In this document: positions 1 through 10,500 of the stretch, one piece after another
Layout: each line of letters opens with the position of its first letter
Numbering within the stretch: the first letter of the stretch is position 1
Origin: Siderastrea siderea
Taxonomy: Eukaryota > Cnidaria > Anthozoa > Scleractinia > Rhizangiidae
Length of the DNA stretch: 64,000 nucleotides
Direction: 5' to 3'
NCBI GenBank assembly: GCA_964030785.1
Contig: OZ034967.1
Coordinates: 65,234,742-65,298,741, forward strand
The notes under the pieces: generated by a model
Seen by the model: the letters and a program-made list of their open reading frames with translations, nothing else
Told to the model about the DNA's origin: nothing
Database searches by the model: none
Translations under genes and position numbers: made by a program

Positions 1-582
1 CGGGAGCGTCGACCCGATTATTTGAGGAAACGGTAGATGTTACTCGCTTGAAAGAGGAGACAAAGGATTGTAATGAACTGAACAAAGAAGGCACATCGGA
101 AGACAAGAGACAAGGACAGAAAGAAGAGGAGATCAGAGATATTTCGAACAACAACGAAGATGTAACACTGGAAGATCTGACTCACAAAGAAAGGTCTGGT
201 CTTACTGAAGTTCCAGATGCAACCGATGAAGTGTATTCAGGGTTTCATGTAGAGCGAGCAAAAAGATCTATAATTGAGGAACAAAATCTCGGGGTCAGAA
301 ATGACGTAAACGTGCAACACTGTTAGTAACAAGTCGGAAGAGGATAGGTCTGATTCTTCTAGTCCTGACTCAGGCATTGAAAACGAGGTTTCTTCAACCA
401 TTGTTAAGGGAACATCAGCCACTGCGACTGAAGAGGGAATGTTTGAAGTTGATTTGAACAACAACAATAACAGCTGAAACAAGGACAGCAATAACAAAGA
501 AAACAATGGCCTGCCAAGCAAGCGTTTTCATAGGGTTTTCCGCAGGGTAAGAAAACAACGACAACAGCAGAAGCAGAGGTAG
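1..582 (+). pseudogene. Partial acidic Ser/Asn-rich coding sequence, frame broken (left edge)
   Basis: I do not recognise this gene. A frame is open from the window edge (first complete codon at 3) to a TAG at 324-326 and reads as a strongly charged Glu/Lys/Asp-rich chain. One base out of phase, from 328, an equally protein-like frame follows: a Ser/Asp-rich stretch with SSSPDSGIENE, an Asn-rich stretch, a TGA at 475-477, then in the same frame a basic stretch (PSKRFHRVFRRVRKQR) rich in Arg/Gln up to TAG at 580-582. This looks like the 3' end of a disordered protein carrying one frameshift and one nonsense codon, or a real last exon ending at 326 with a decayed tail. The upstream part lies outside the window. 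No domain or membrane segment is visible. Confidence 0.4.
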
Positions 583-2792
583 CAACAAAAACAACAACAG
601 ACACAACAGAAACAGTGATAAACGATATAGATTCTAAGGACTAACAGTAATGCTCTCCCAACCAATGTGTCTGTAGATTTTAAGGTGGTGTACAGTTTAA
701 AAAAAGCGGCGTACAGTTTCGTTCATCAAAGGTTGTTTTTCAAAAACGAAGTCGGCAAGAATCCCGATGCTAAACAAAAGCCAATGTGCTATACGCGATG
801 TGGTCAGTATAGGAATATTAATGATGATGGACATGTTTGACTTTATGGAAATCTATTGTAGTCCGTCAATATTTGCAACCACGTGTGAACTATTTATAAT
901 TTATGGCGTTCATTAGTTTAGTCCTCCTATTAATTTCCATTTTAAGTGATGTCATTTTGAACAACAAGAAGACCCTGGGTACGAGCTAAGATTGTACAAG
1001 TTTTCAAGTAAATTAATAAATTAGTAGTGTACCACAATGCATTTGGGGCAGTACACTCATAATGTAAGCTTTCACGTGCTTCAGCAAATTTTATCGTCTT
1101 GTGAGGGCGTTTGCTTCCTAAATCAAAACTCACAACCGTAAAGTTAAACAGCAGTAGTAGCTGTAGTTGGTGCTGCTCGATAGCATTCAATTCTCTTTGT
1201 TCCCAAACCAACGACCTAAAGTTCACTGCAAAAGGAGAGGTTGTGTATTGGGTGCAAGGTCCCCTCACAGTCAACAGTTATACTAACCCTTCAAGCCCTA
1301 ATATAAAACTGCATATTCTCCTTGCTGTTCTCCATACATTTCTTATGGAACTAGTCAGGAGAATTTGTCTAAATATCAAGACATCTGATCCTTGCTGATC
1401 CCTTTCTTTAGTCTCATCACTTGAACGTTTGAACAAGTAGCGATAATGTAAAGAGAAATTTCGTTTACGTCACAGCTTTGGCGCAAGTGTCTGGTGCGAC
1501 CGCGAAGTGGCGAGTTACGAGTGGGAAGATACTTACAACTCGTGGCTTCGCCGTTCGCAGACATTCAAACAAGCAAGCCCTACTTGCAAAATAAAGTTTG
1601 AAAAATAGAATTTACAAATAACTTAAGAGACAAAATGACGGCTTCATTTCTCTGATGCGAACATTTTATTATTCTATAAATTACCAGTTGCAGCATTAAA
1701 ACACACCTTGTTCTACAGGTACGTTTCTGTGATAGTAGTAGAAGGAGTGCGATTGGTTACGACCGATTTACACGTAAGACTGAAGCCATAATAGGATAAT
1801 TCTTCACAAAGTTGTTGTTTTTTTTCTAATGTGCATGTCGTTACGTCTCTAACTACTTGAATTCACCACAGTTTGAGGTAGCGGGAAATAGGATATTTAA
1901 GTGGGGAAATAAACACGGAAACGTCAATTTACGTCTTGTATAGCAACGAGTGGTAGTTTCTGTTTGCATTCTCTCGTGTATTAAACTCATACTTCCACCT
2001 GATAAAATGAAATGAACAAAGATGTTAAGAGCAGACACAGGTGTGCATTGTTGTCCAATGAACATGAAATACACCAATCAAGTGAGGTTTCCATAATGAA
2101 CATTTTTGAGACGAGGATAAACTACCTTCCTTCCGTGTAAGGCAGGCTTCAGACATGTGCCTTGGGAATACTTTTTCTCAAAGGTAAACTGATATCCGCT
2201 TACGACACACCCAAAAGCGACCAGCACCACAGAAACGCGCTGCGAAGCTTGACACCGAGTAAACGCAAAGTTTAAAAAATAGTTTAAGCTTCATGTCACA
2301 ACTGATTCGAACTAGTTGTTTTCTTTTTACTTCACCTGCTACTTAATTCGCGAGACCTGGTATTTTTTTTTTTTAATTTGTCATAAGAAAAACACGAGAC
2401 GAAAAGAACACATAGGGATTAAAGTTAAGAACTAGAAGAACAGTAGCATGAGCGATGCGCGCGCAACCTGCTTTCTCTCTTGCAGCTCTGGTATTGAAGC
2501 CACCAATATGGTAAATGATCACTTCCCAAAATCGGCTACCTTCACGAAATTCCATGTGAATTAGCTCTCAGTTAAACGCTGAACATACAATGTACAATCT
2601 CAATCTCAAGTGATCAGCTCTCGTAAGCGACCAGTTTCGGCATCGGGCCTAGTCACTTAAAAGATATTTTAAATATTGTTCATACACTGGCCACTTGAAT
2701 GAAATGAAATAAATGAAACCGCGTTCTCAAGTCGATCTATTCAAAAAATGAACTCTGAAACCTCCTAACGGTAGTCGAACCTGAACGCAAGT
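583..2792. other. Intergenic, no gene seen
   Basis: No exon could be supported on either strand. The only recognisable content is a truncated copy of the CCCTTT-type inverted-repeat element (listed separately). The open frame at 942-1274 (minus) is Leu-rich and lies partly over that repeat, so I do not call it. Confidence 0.4.
1287..1430 (+). repeat. Truncated copy of the ~205 bp CCCTTT MITE
   Basis: It begins CCCTTCAAGCCC directly after CTAA and follows the body of the full copies at 7269-7471 (reverse orientation) and 25604-25808 through the GAGAATTTG and CATTTC-like blocks. It then loses similarity before reaching the second terminal repeat. Confidence 0.6.
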
Positions 2793-2932
2793 CGAAATGA
2801 TGACTTCCGCTCAGGTTGTCGAAACGTCAGTCAATGTCATCACTAACAGTCCTTCTTAGGACTACACTCACCCGGACGATTATAGTTTACCGACTTATGA
2901 TATGACTCCTGGGTTCAAACCATTTACAGGTA
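2793..2932 (+). mobile_element. Penelope-like element 3' tail, solo fragment
   Basis: The segment matches the tail that follows the GIY-YIG reading frame at 40052-40306. Shared blocks are TGATGACTTCCGC, GGTTGTCGAAACGTCAG, ACTACACTCACCCGGACGAT and ATGACTCCTGGGTTCAAA. No coding part is present here. It abuts a tRNA-like module at 2931. Confidence 0.6.
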
Positions 2933-3030
2933 GTCGAACCCTTGTCCTTCCAGGTACCGGTTGGATGCTCCTATAACTGAACGATGGAAGACTCGTGGTG
3001 AGCGAAGCAATACAACTAGGTTGGACTTAA
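2931..3030 (-). repeat. tRNA-like SINE module (A/B box), left arm
   Basis: Read on the minus strand it has a B-box-like GGGTTCGACTA next to GTACCTGGAAGG and an A-box-like ATCGTTCAGTTATA. The same module occurs in the opposite orientation at 3773-3872, including the flanking CTCACCACAAGTC block. The A-box is diverged, so this is a relic and not a functional tRNA. Confidence 0.5.
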
Positions 3031-3128
3031 GAACGCTTCTTCATTTATGTCGTGTCATCTAAATCGCCACTCCACTTATCTTATGTTCATTTCTCACGGC
3101 TTTGTTGTCGATATGTTGAACCTTGCAG

Positions 3129-3756
3129 TACCGTAAATGATCGATTAAGCGCCGCTACTCGAATAAGCGCTGCTCTCGAGTAAGCGCCGCACCTTTACCG
3201 AAAATAATTTAATAAGCGCCGCTCTCGAATAAGCGCCGCAGCGCTAATTTGGGTATTTACAAATAAACACCCCACCTTTGCTACGGCGCTCTATATAAAG
3301 AGATATCAAAACCATATCGCTTGAGAAATAAGACCACGACCAACTCGTGAGTTCTAATGTAGGGAAACTCTTGAAACCGGATTCATAGAACAGTTCGAGG
3401 TCTACATATTTGAGTAGCCCCGCAGCTCTTAACAACCTCTAATTTCATTGGACCTTGGTATTACGCAGCTCTATTGTTTTCGGGGCTAGGGTCCATTGTT
3501 TTGTTGTTTGGTGTATTGTTTTCTCAGCAAATCAGAGAAGACCTTGTAAGAGCTGCGACATCGCCCACATATTTGTCCTTTTTCTTGCATTTTGTATTAA
3601 ATTGTGCACACCTAGTACGCGCCTCACTGAATTCTCTCTATGATCCCCTCAGTGTTTTACCCGTAGTTGAAGTAGGCGCTGCTCTTGAATAAGCGCCGCA
3701 CGTTTAACAGGGAAAATTAAATAAGCGCCGCGGCGCTTAATCGATCATTTACGGTA
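3129..3756. mobile_element. Inverted-repeat DNA element with AAGCGCCGC tandem motifs
   Basis: The ends are exact inverted repeats of about 27 bp (TACCGTAAATGATCGATTAA... at 3129 and its complement ending at 3756). Inside both ends the motif AATAAGCGCCGC recurs every 12 to 20 bp. No transposase frame is visible, so it is non-autonomous. I could not define a target-site duplication. Its neighbours are two inverted tRNA-like modules. Confidence 0.75.
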
Positions 3757-3772
3757 CGGCAGGACATGCGTT

Positions 3773-3872
3773 AAGTCTGAACCTAGATGCATGGCTTTGC
3801 TCACCACAAGTCTCCCATAGCTCAGTAGTAGATCATCCAACCGGCACCTGGAAGGTCATGGGTGCCACTCCT
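3773..3872 (+). repeat. tRNA-like SINE module (A/B box), right arm
   Basis: A-box-like TAGCTCAGTAGTA at 3828-3840 and B-box-like GGGTGCCACTC at 3860-3870, spaced as in a tRNA. It is the inverted partner of 2931-3030. The B box lacks TTCGA, so it is probably a dead SINE head. Confidence 0.5.
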
Positions 3873-3945
3873 ATTGTGAAGACTTATATTTTTGTATTGT
3901 ATTGTTTTGTTTTTTGGCGTAAATCGACTCGAGAACGCTTCTTCG

Positions 3946-3951
3946 TTTATT
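3946..3951 (-). promoter_or_regulatory. Candidate poly(A) signal for the TMEM39 gene
   Basis: An AATAAA hexamer on the minus strand about 420 bases past the TMEM39 stop codon. The hexamer is common in AT-rich DNA, so only its position supports it. Confidence 0.25.
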
Positions 3952-4372
3952 CTAAATATCTACTCTCTGAGAGCTTGGGCTCGATTTCTAGCCGTGCCGG
4001 GGGAAAAAGAGCCCGTGCTCAGAGCGCTGGAAATCGAGCCTTCAAACAGAGATTCCACAGCTGTAAGGCAACTCCTCCCGTAACTGACACTTTCCTGGTC
4101 CTTAAGGTAGTTTCTTCGAGGGCTCCAGCCGAAACACAAGAACCCGAAGAGTTTCTCTTTTGTAGCTTATGAGCCCTAATCGAGTAACCGATAAATGCCA
4201 TTATGGATTTCGAAAGTCAAACTTCTCAAGCTTCTCAATTCTCAAGCGAAACACCCGCCGCACGTTCCGATATTCCGAAAACTGTCCACAATGTACCAAA
4301 CTGTACGCTAACCCTGTAACTAATCGCACTCCTATACTATAAGCTCATCTTACAGGGCCTATATTCGGGATC

Positions 4373-4588
4373 TCACGATCCCGTTCTCTCTTGCACTACC
4401 GCCTGAAGTGCCCATCGGTCTCGGAACAGCCTGTAAAGTATCAGGTAGTTAAACGTGAGAAGGCCCGTGACCGAGAGGAGCTGGTGCCAAGAGTGGGATC
4501 TTGTGATCATAAAGAGCTGATATAACACGAGTAGTAGGAGAACTGCAGCCATCCAATTGATAAGTCGAAGAGGTGATTCAAACATGAA
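4373..4588 (-). CDS. TMEM39: TMEM39 exon 8 (C terminus, stop)
   Basis: The acceptor is TTATTTTCAG; 71 codons and TGA at 4375-4373. It encodes the last two helices with PLRLINW, VLYQLF and [11 protein letters not shown], matching PLRLLNL...FYQLYS...KLLRDRIVL of vertebrates. Confidence 0.92.
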   Translation of the reverse strand, partial: FMFESPLRLINWMAAVLLLLVLYQLFMITRSHSWHQLLSVTGLLTFNYLILYRLFRDRWALQAVVQERTGS

Positions 4589-7500
4589 CTGAAAATAAAT
4601 GGTAAAGAGTTTTAGCTCACTCTATTATCAACACGTTTAGCTCACATGTCTGCTTAGCTTCTGTAACACAAACCTGTGCACTGTTGCTAAAAAACGACTG
4701 ACGTAAAGTCGTGATTAAAAATCAACTCGAGGGATTTTTTTTGCCGAAAAAATTGAGCATAGGGGTCGAAGAAAAGTCACAATCAAAACAAAAGAGGCCA
4801 ATGAAGATAAATTAAAAAAAAATTGAAACAAAACTTCACTGTCTCAAAAGTTACTGCGAGAATTGCGAAAATCATACGCATAAATCTTAATACACAAGGA
4901 AGATCCGCGGAAATACTATACCATTTACCAGAAAAATCTGCTATTATACTTACAAAAAATCTGCCATGATGCGAGTCTCCTGGTATTGCTACATTGTGGA
5001 TGCCAAGCGCTCTGTAGAGAAGTTTACCATGCCGCACTAGGACCCCCTGAGGCCATACTGTTAATGCTGACCATCTAGGGGAGGTACAAAAAATTGCGTA
5101 ACTAATTCCTCCACTCCCATGGTTGACCCGCCACTCATGTAGCAAGGAAGGAGGTGGAGGAGGGGTGGGGTAGGGGGTAGGGAGGTTGTTCACACGATAC
5201 CGGCACGGCTTCTCCTGCGACCTTTTGCGGCTCTGTACTCGTTTGCACAATACGTATCCAAAGTCTCACCGGTACGAGTAATACCCGTGCGAGTTCACAA
5301 AGGTAGCTGTACCGGATGGAGATTCCCATTCCGGTACGAAGACTTAACTGCAGTGCAACAGCAGTACGTCTGTTCCTTCACATCTCTATTAGTTTTAATC
5401 ATTTTTTTTTAAGAGTAAAACTCACACTGCCATGAAAACGGTTTACATAAACGCGTCATTAAGTTACATCTTGTACCGGAAAGAAAGAGTCATATCGGTA
5501 TCATGTAAACTCCCCCCCCCCCCCCCCCCCGCCCTACGGTGGTTCTAACTTTAATTCTGAGGATGAAACTACAAGTGAACAGAGTTCAAAGACTCGCTTG
5601 CTTGCCAACTTACGCTTAACCTTTGAGCACAAAAATGTGGAGAACGAAATCTTTCCTTCTTATGTTGTTCTCACTAGGAAAAGAACCAACAGGGAAAAAA
5701 CGTACAAGTTTGTGTGCTTTATTCCTCGTGGGGAAACTACTGTATGTGCGCGTTGTCAAGCCTACACTATTATGAACCGTCTACAGTTTAACGTAATTAC
5801 CCAAGACAGTGCGGACAAACCCCTTGAAACAAGAACCGTGAAGTTAAAATTTTAAAAAAGCCATCTAAGTTCCTCACAAAACTTACACGTGTGGAGTATC
5901 TCGGTGACCACATGGGTATCTCTCCCATCCCCCAAGATGCAGCGCGCACTTGTGTAGGGCGTCACAGTAACACAGTGGCAACATAAACATCATAAGCATT
6001 AGAAGCGAACTCAGCCACACAAACAGCGTGTGCTGACACGCCCACCACATGTCGTAATACACGTAATGTTGCTGTGAAACAGACCAGAAAACAAGATTCA
6101 AGAATAACACGATATTTGGCCCTGACAAAACGGAGTTACCTGTTAACAGAGGCAACTTGGAATTTTGAGCTTGTCGAACTTCTTCACTTGGTGAATGGGA
6201 ATGCAAAGTTTGTGTGGCATAGCTGCGAACACGAACGACAAGGACGCATAAAAGGCACTTGCGTCCTCCTAATTCCCTTTGCGGCTTCAACCTAGTGTTC
6301 GTGGCACCGTCACTCAAACTTTGCATTTTAGCGAAATAAACGACCAGTTACACTGGCTATATAAAATTGATACAACAAGTCTTTCACTGACAAGTTCTCA
6401 CCTCTGAAAACTTCATTGGAATAAAGCCAACGTAATAAGCACATACAAGTGACTGAAAGAGAACTTGTTTTATTCGAAGGTTGAAATCTGTCCGCAGGCA
6501 CTCTGTCTCGTATCGGACTGCGTCTGGAGGAAGTGAACAGGGCTGTGGTGCTGGCATTTCCTGTTTAGCGTTGCCATTTACCATGACGCCTTTGTCTAGC
6601 AAGCTTGTTTGTAGAAGCTGTAGCTGTGACAAGGGCCCAAGTTCTTGATGCGGGCTTAATTTAAGCATGACTTTACTTCCTTGAGGGTCCAGCGTGCAGC
6701 CGAAAGTAAATAAGTACATTACAAGCCTAATGAGAAAAGGTCGTAAAACAAAACGTCAGATCTAGAGGAACACACCATAGACTTTATTCCAAAATGACCG
6801 CTATTGATTTTAATTACCCAAACGAATGTTTAGCATTCACCCTTACGTTTAAAAAAAAACATGGTGCCAAACAGGACCTGGCAGCTGAAGAGAAATTTCA
6901 AGTAGTCATTTACGGATTAAAGTCGCACACAAGCCAAGGAGGCCCACATGGACGGAGCTTAACCTGGTTTCTGTAGCATGAAGCAACTGAGAGTATTGCT
7001 ACTGCCTCCTGGATGAGATGCTAGTCCATCACAGGGTTTTATTAAACTGGGAAGTAATTCAAATGGGATTTCATACAAAATGCACATAGATGTTTGCTGA
7101 AGGGAGATGTAGCTTACAAGAGTGCATGTGATTGCTCGGATAGGCTATGCTGCACATGCTTAACAGCTCTTATGGGTTGGAGTAGTGTGTGGTGTTGAGT
7201 GCAGATTCTCCCCTCACTTAACTTCTTTCAGTGAACATCTAAATGAAGCTTCATTTCCCAGAAGTTAACCTTTTAAGCCCCAAGAGTGACAAGCATCTAA
7301 TTTCTCCTTACAATATCACCAGTTGATCAAACATACAGGTCATGAGAATACAGGAAATGATCACCAGACATGAAATGTGTTGATGTTTAATCAAATTCTC
7401 CCAACTAGTAACATAAGAAATATACGGAGAACAGTGAGGAGAATATACATGTGGATATTGGGGTTAAAGGGTTAACTTGCACTACCTTCTGTAAGTAACC

Positions 7501-10500
7501 ACATTTTCATACATGCACTGCAGCTCACAATGGTTGAACAGACGTTTGTAGGGAAGAAAATATGGTATGTAACTACTTCAAAGAATGTTAGCACAGGATG
7601 CTTACTAGCCGACTGACAGACAAGGAGATGGCTTGCTGGCTCACTCGCTGACAGTCTGATTGACAGGCTGCTTCACACTAGCTAGCATAACTTGCTGACT
7701 GGCTGTCTAACATGTGAATATCAACAGGCACTTACGGATAACAGAGGAAAAGACAATTCTGAATACTGTTCTGTTGAATGAGTCTCCATGACAACCATAC
7801 AAAGCCTGACACTAGCAGAAGCAGCACAGCGCCCTTAATAAAGACGCCAACAAAATACCTCACTGTGTACAGTACTTCAGAGGCCAGTGCCTGTAAATGT
7901 AAGATTCAAGTCAGAACACTCTGAATGTAGTCAACCTTTAGCCTTAAAGGGGCTACGTCACGGCGAGTTCACAGATTTTTGGTCCAAAGTCTCCGAAAAT
8001 TAGTGGTAGTTAACATAACCCATGCACAACATTATCTTTGAACATTTAAAGAAAGATGTAACCTTAATTCGCATTTAGAGAATCAAACCACGACCCTTAA
8101 TATCGATTTTTGGAAGACGCACAGAAACAACTTGAAAACTTTAGCCTAAAATTTTCAAGTTGTGCTCCATTTCCATCCTGGCCATCTGCAGGCAAAGACA
8201 CTATTGTCAACAGTTTCAGTGCACTAATACAGCAATTGTTAATAAAAATGGGCCATAAGTTTAACCCCACAACACAAATACGTATTTTGGCTGTTCAAAG
8301 AAATGCTAAAAATCCATGACAGAGCCCCTTTAAAAGTGTCAAGAGAGTTATGTCTCGCACTTCTGGATTTTTATTGAAAAAAAAAAACTTACTCACTCCC
8401 TCTTTTGCTCAATTAGACCCAAACTAGTCGAGATGGCAGCTGGGGTCTCTCAAGGGTTGTTTTTTTCTAACCCCTCCCACGCAGTCTGACCAATGTGCCA
8501 TGGTTAAGCCAACCTAAAGAGCATGGCTCCTGTTGGCATACTTTTACTTTAGTAAGACTGTATATTTTCACGGTTTTTAGTAAGGTGGGCTGGCCCACAT
8601 TCAGACTCACAATAACAGTGCAAATTTGATTTACAGCGAGATATATTGGAAGAAAAATGTGTGAGGTTTGGTAGGCATAACAATTGGAAGCGTAAACAAG
8701 TGATTGTACCATACATGTATGACTAGGAGATGGAGACATGTTAACAAAAATACCACTCATGTCCGTTCTGCAGTCAAGCCTAGTGTTGTGCACATTTTGG
8801 TTCCAACTATTTATGTCTAGTCTCAAGATGAATTCCTTTAGAAAGTTTGACCACTCTGATGTAAGCTGAAGAGAATTATACTTTCCCACAATACTATTTA
8901 GTAATAAATTGAGCCAAACAAGGAAGTTTTAACTTTTGAGTCTGTGGATAAAATCCTAAAGTGTGACTATTTATATAAAAGCCATAAAAGAGTACTTTTC
9001 TGTGGTACTGCAAGGTGGTTCAACCTTTTGAGTCTGTGGATGAAATCCTAAAGTGTGACTTTATATAAAAGCCATAAGACAGTACATTTCTGTGGTACTG
9101 CAAGGCGGTTCAACCTTTTGAGTCTGTGGATGAAATCCTAAAGTGTGGACAGCTATTGAGAACAGTACTGTCCAGAGGGTCTCTCTTGGTATTCAAAGCA
9201 GTGGCTGGCCAGAGAAGAACCTGGCAAATTGTAGAAGTGACCTTAACCTGTTGATGCCTTTATTTTCTGCAAAAAACATTGAGAGAACCACCAGTGTCCA
9301 GTAAAATGCTCACTCAGGCTGTTAGTTTAATTTTAAGTACAAAAAACCATACAAAAGTAGAATGATTGAGGATTTCATCCAGTTCTCACGAGTTGATTCC
9401 TTGACCTTTTCTGTGTCATTGTATATGTAGCCCTCAGTCCAAATTTGCACTGGTACACGACTTTCAGGAGCTGAAGGTCTCTGGTTTTCACAAGAAATGT
9501 CAGCGAAATCTTAATCCTGGGCATCTTTGGCTTTGGGTGGGTGAAACATGTCGTCTTAGATTGTGTCATTTCCAGTTCTGAAGTAATCAGTCAATATTTC
9601 CATGATTTTTTATGTCTATACAAAATTTCACCATCTTAAAATCCAGACGTTAACAAATTTAAAACTCATGTGGAGAACTCCAAAAATCCCCAAGGAAACA
9701 TCACAAATCCACTTCAAATCGCTGCCATTTTGAAGCATGTTGTTTATGGCCTTATTTGAGAGGGCCTGGGAACTATAAAGGGCCCTCATGTGCTGTTTTA
9801 GGGGTAAACTGTACACCATACCTGAAAGCGCACCTATTGGCAGCTTAAGGTGTTACAATTGGCTAAAGGTCCAAAAAAAAAAAATTTCTTGTTATGTCGC
9901 TTATTGTGTAGTTTATGTATTGTTATGTTGTTATTTACAAAATAGCGGCTCAGTGATCGCTAGTTTCCAAGAAAGAGAGGTTTGAAATTCGTTGTCATGC
10001 GGCCATTTCGAGCCGCCATCTTGGAATTTTGCGTGTAGACTCCCTTCCGGTCTCGCGCACGGCTGGATGTCTTTGAATCTACAGCAGCGAAGCTATAAAA
10101 GGTATCGAGAGTAAATGAAAACATAACGAATTTAGCTATATCAACCTGAATATACTAACAGACTTGTTGGTGACATTCAGTTGATATTCCACGCATAAGA
10201 AAAAAGCAAGCTCAGTTTATCATAAATACCCGGGCATATTTATACACAACAAGGCGAAAAGAATACCGCGCATTCATGTAGCAAGGTAAAGTTGACAAAT
10301 CAAAAGAGCAATATTAAGATCTTCAATCTTTGGTTCAAAATTATGCATCCTCAGGCGGTCCAAAGCTGAATGTTTCTGCGATAAACTTCCGATATTTACC
10401 CCAGCGACATTGACATATAACTGCCCTGTGAACAGATTTATATCAGATACAAATAAATCTACCGCATCTTTGAAAGTTTTAGAATCTCTTTCAGATGAAT

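Noticed and set aside
942..1274. 110-aa minus-strand frame
   Set aside because: Leu-rich, no domain, and it abuts a truncated MITE; most likely repeat sequence.
8110..8319. 69-aa frame with [11 protein letters not shown]
   Set aside because: Lies inside an inverted-repeat element and a related fragment recurs at about 57600.
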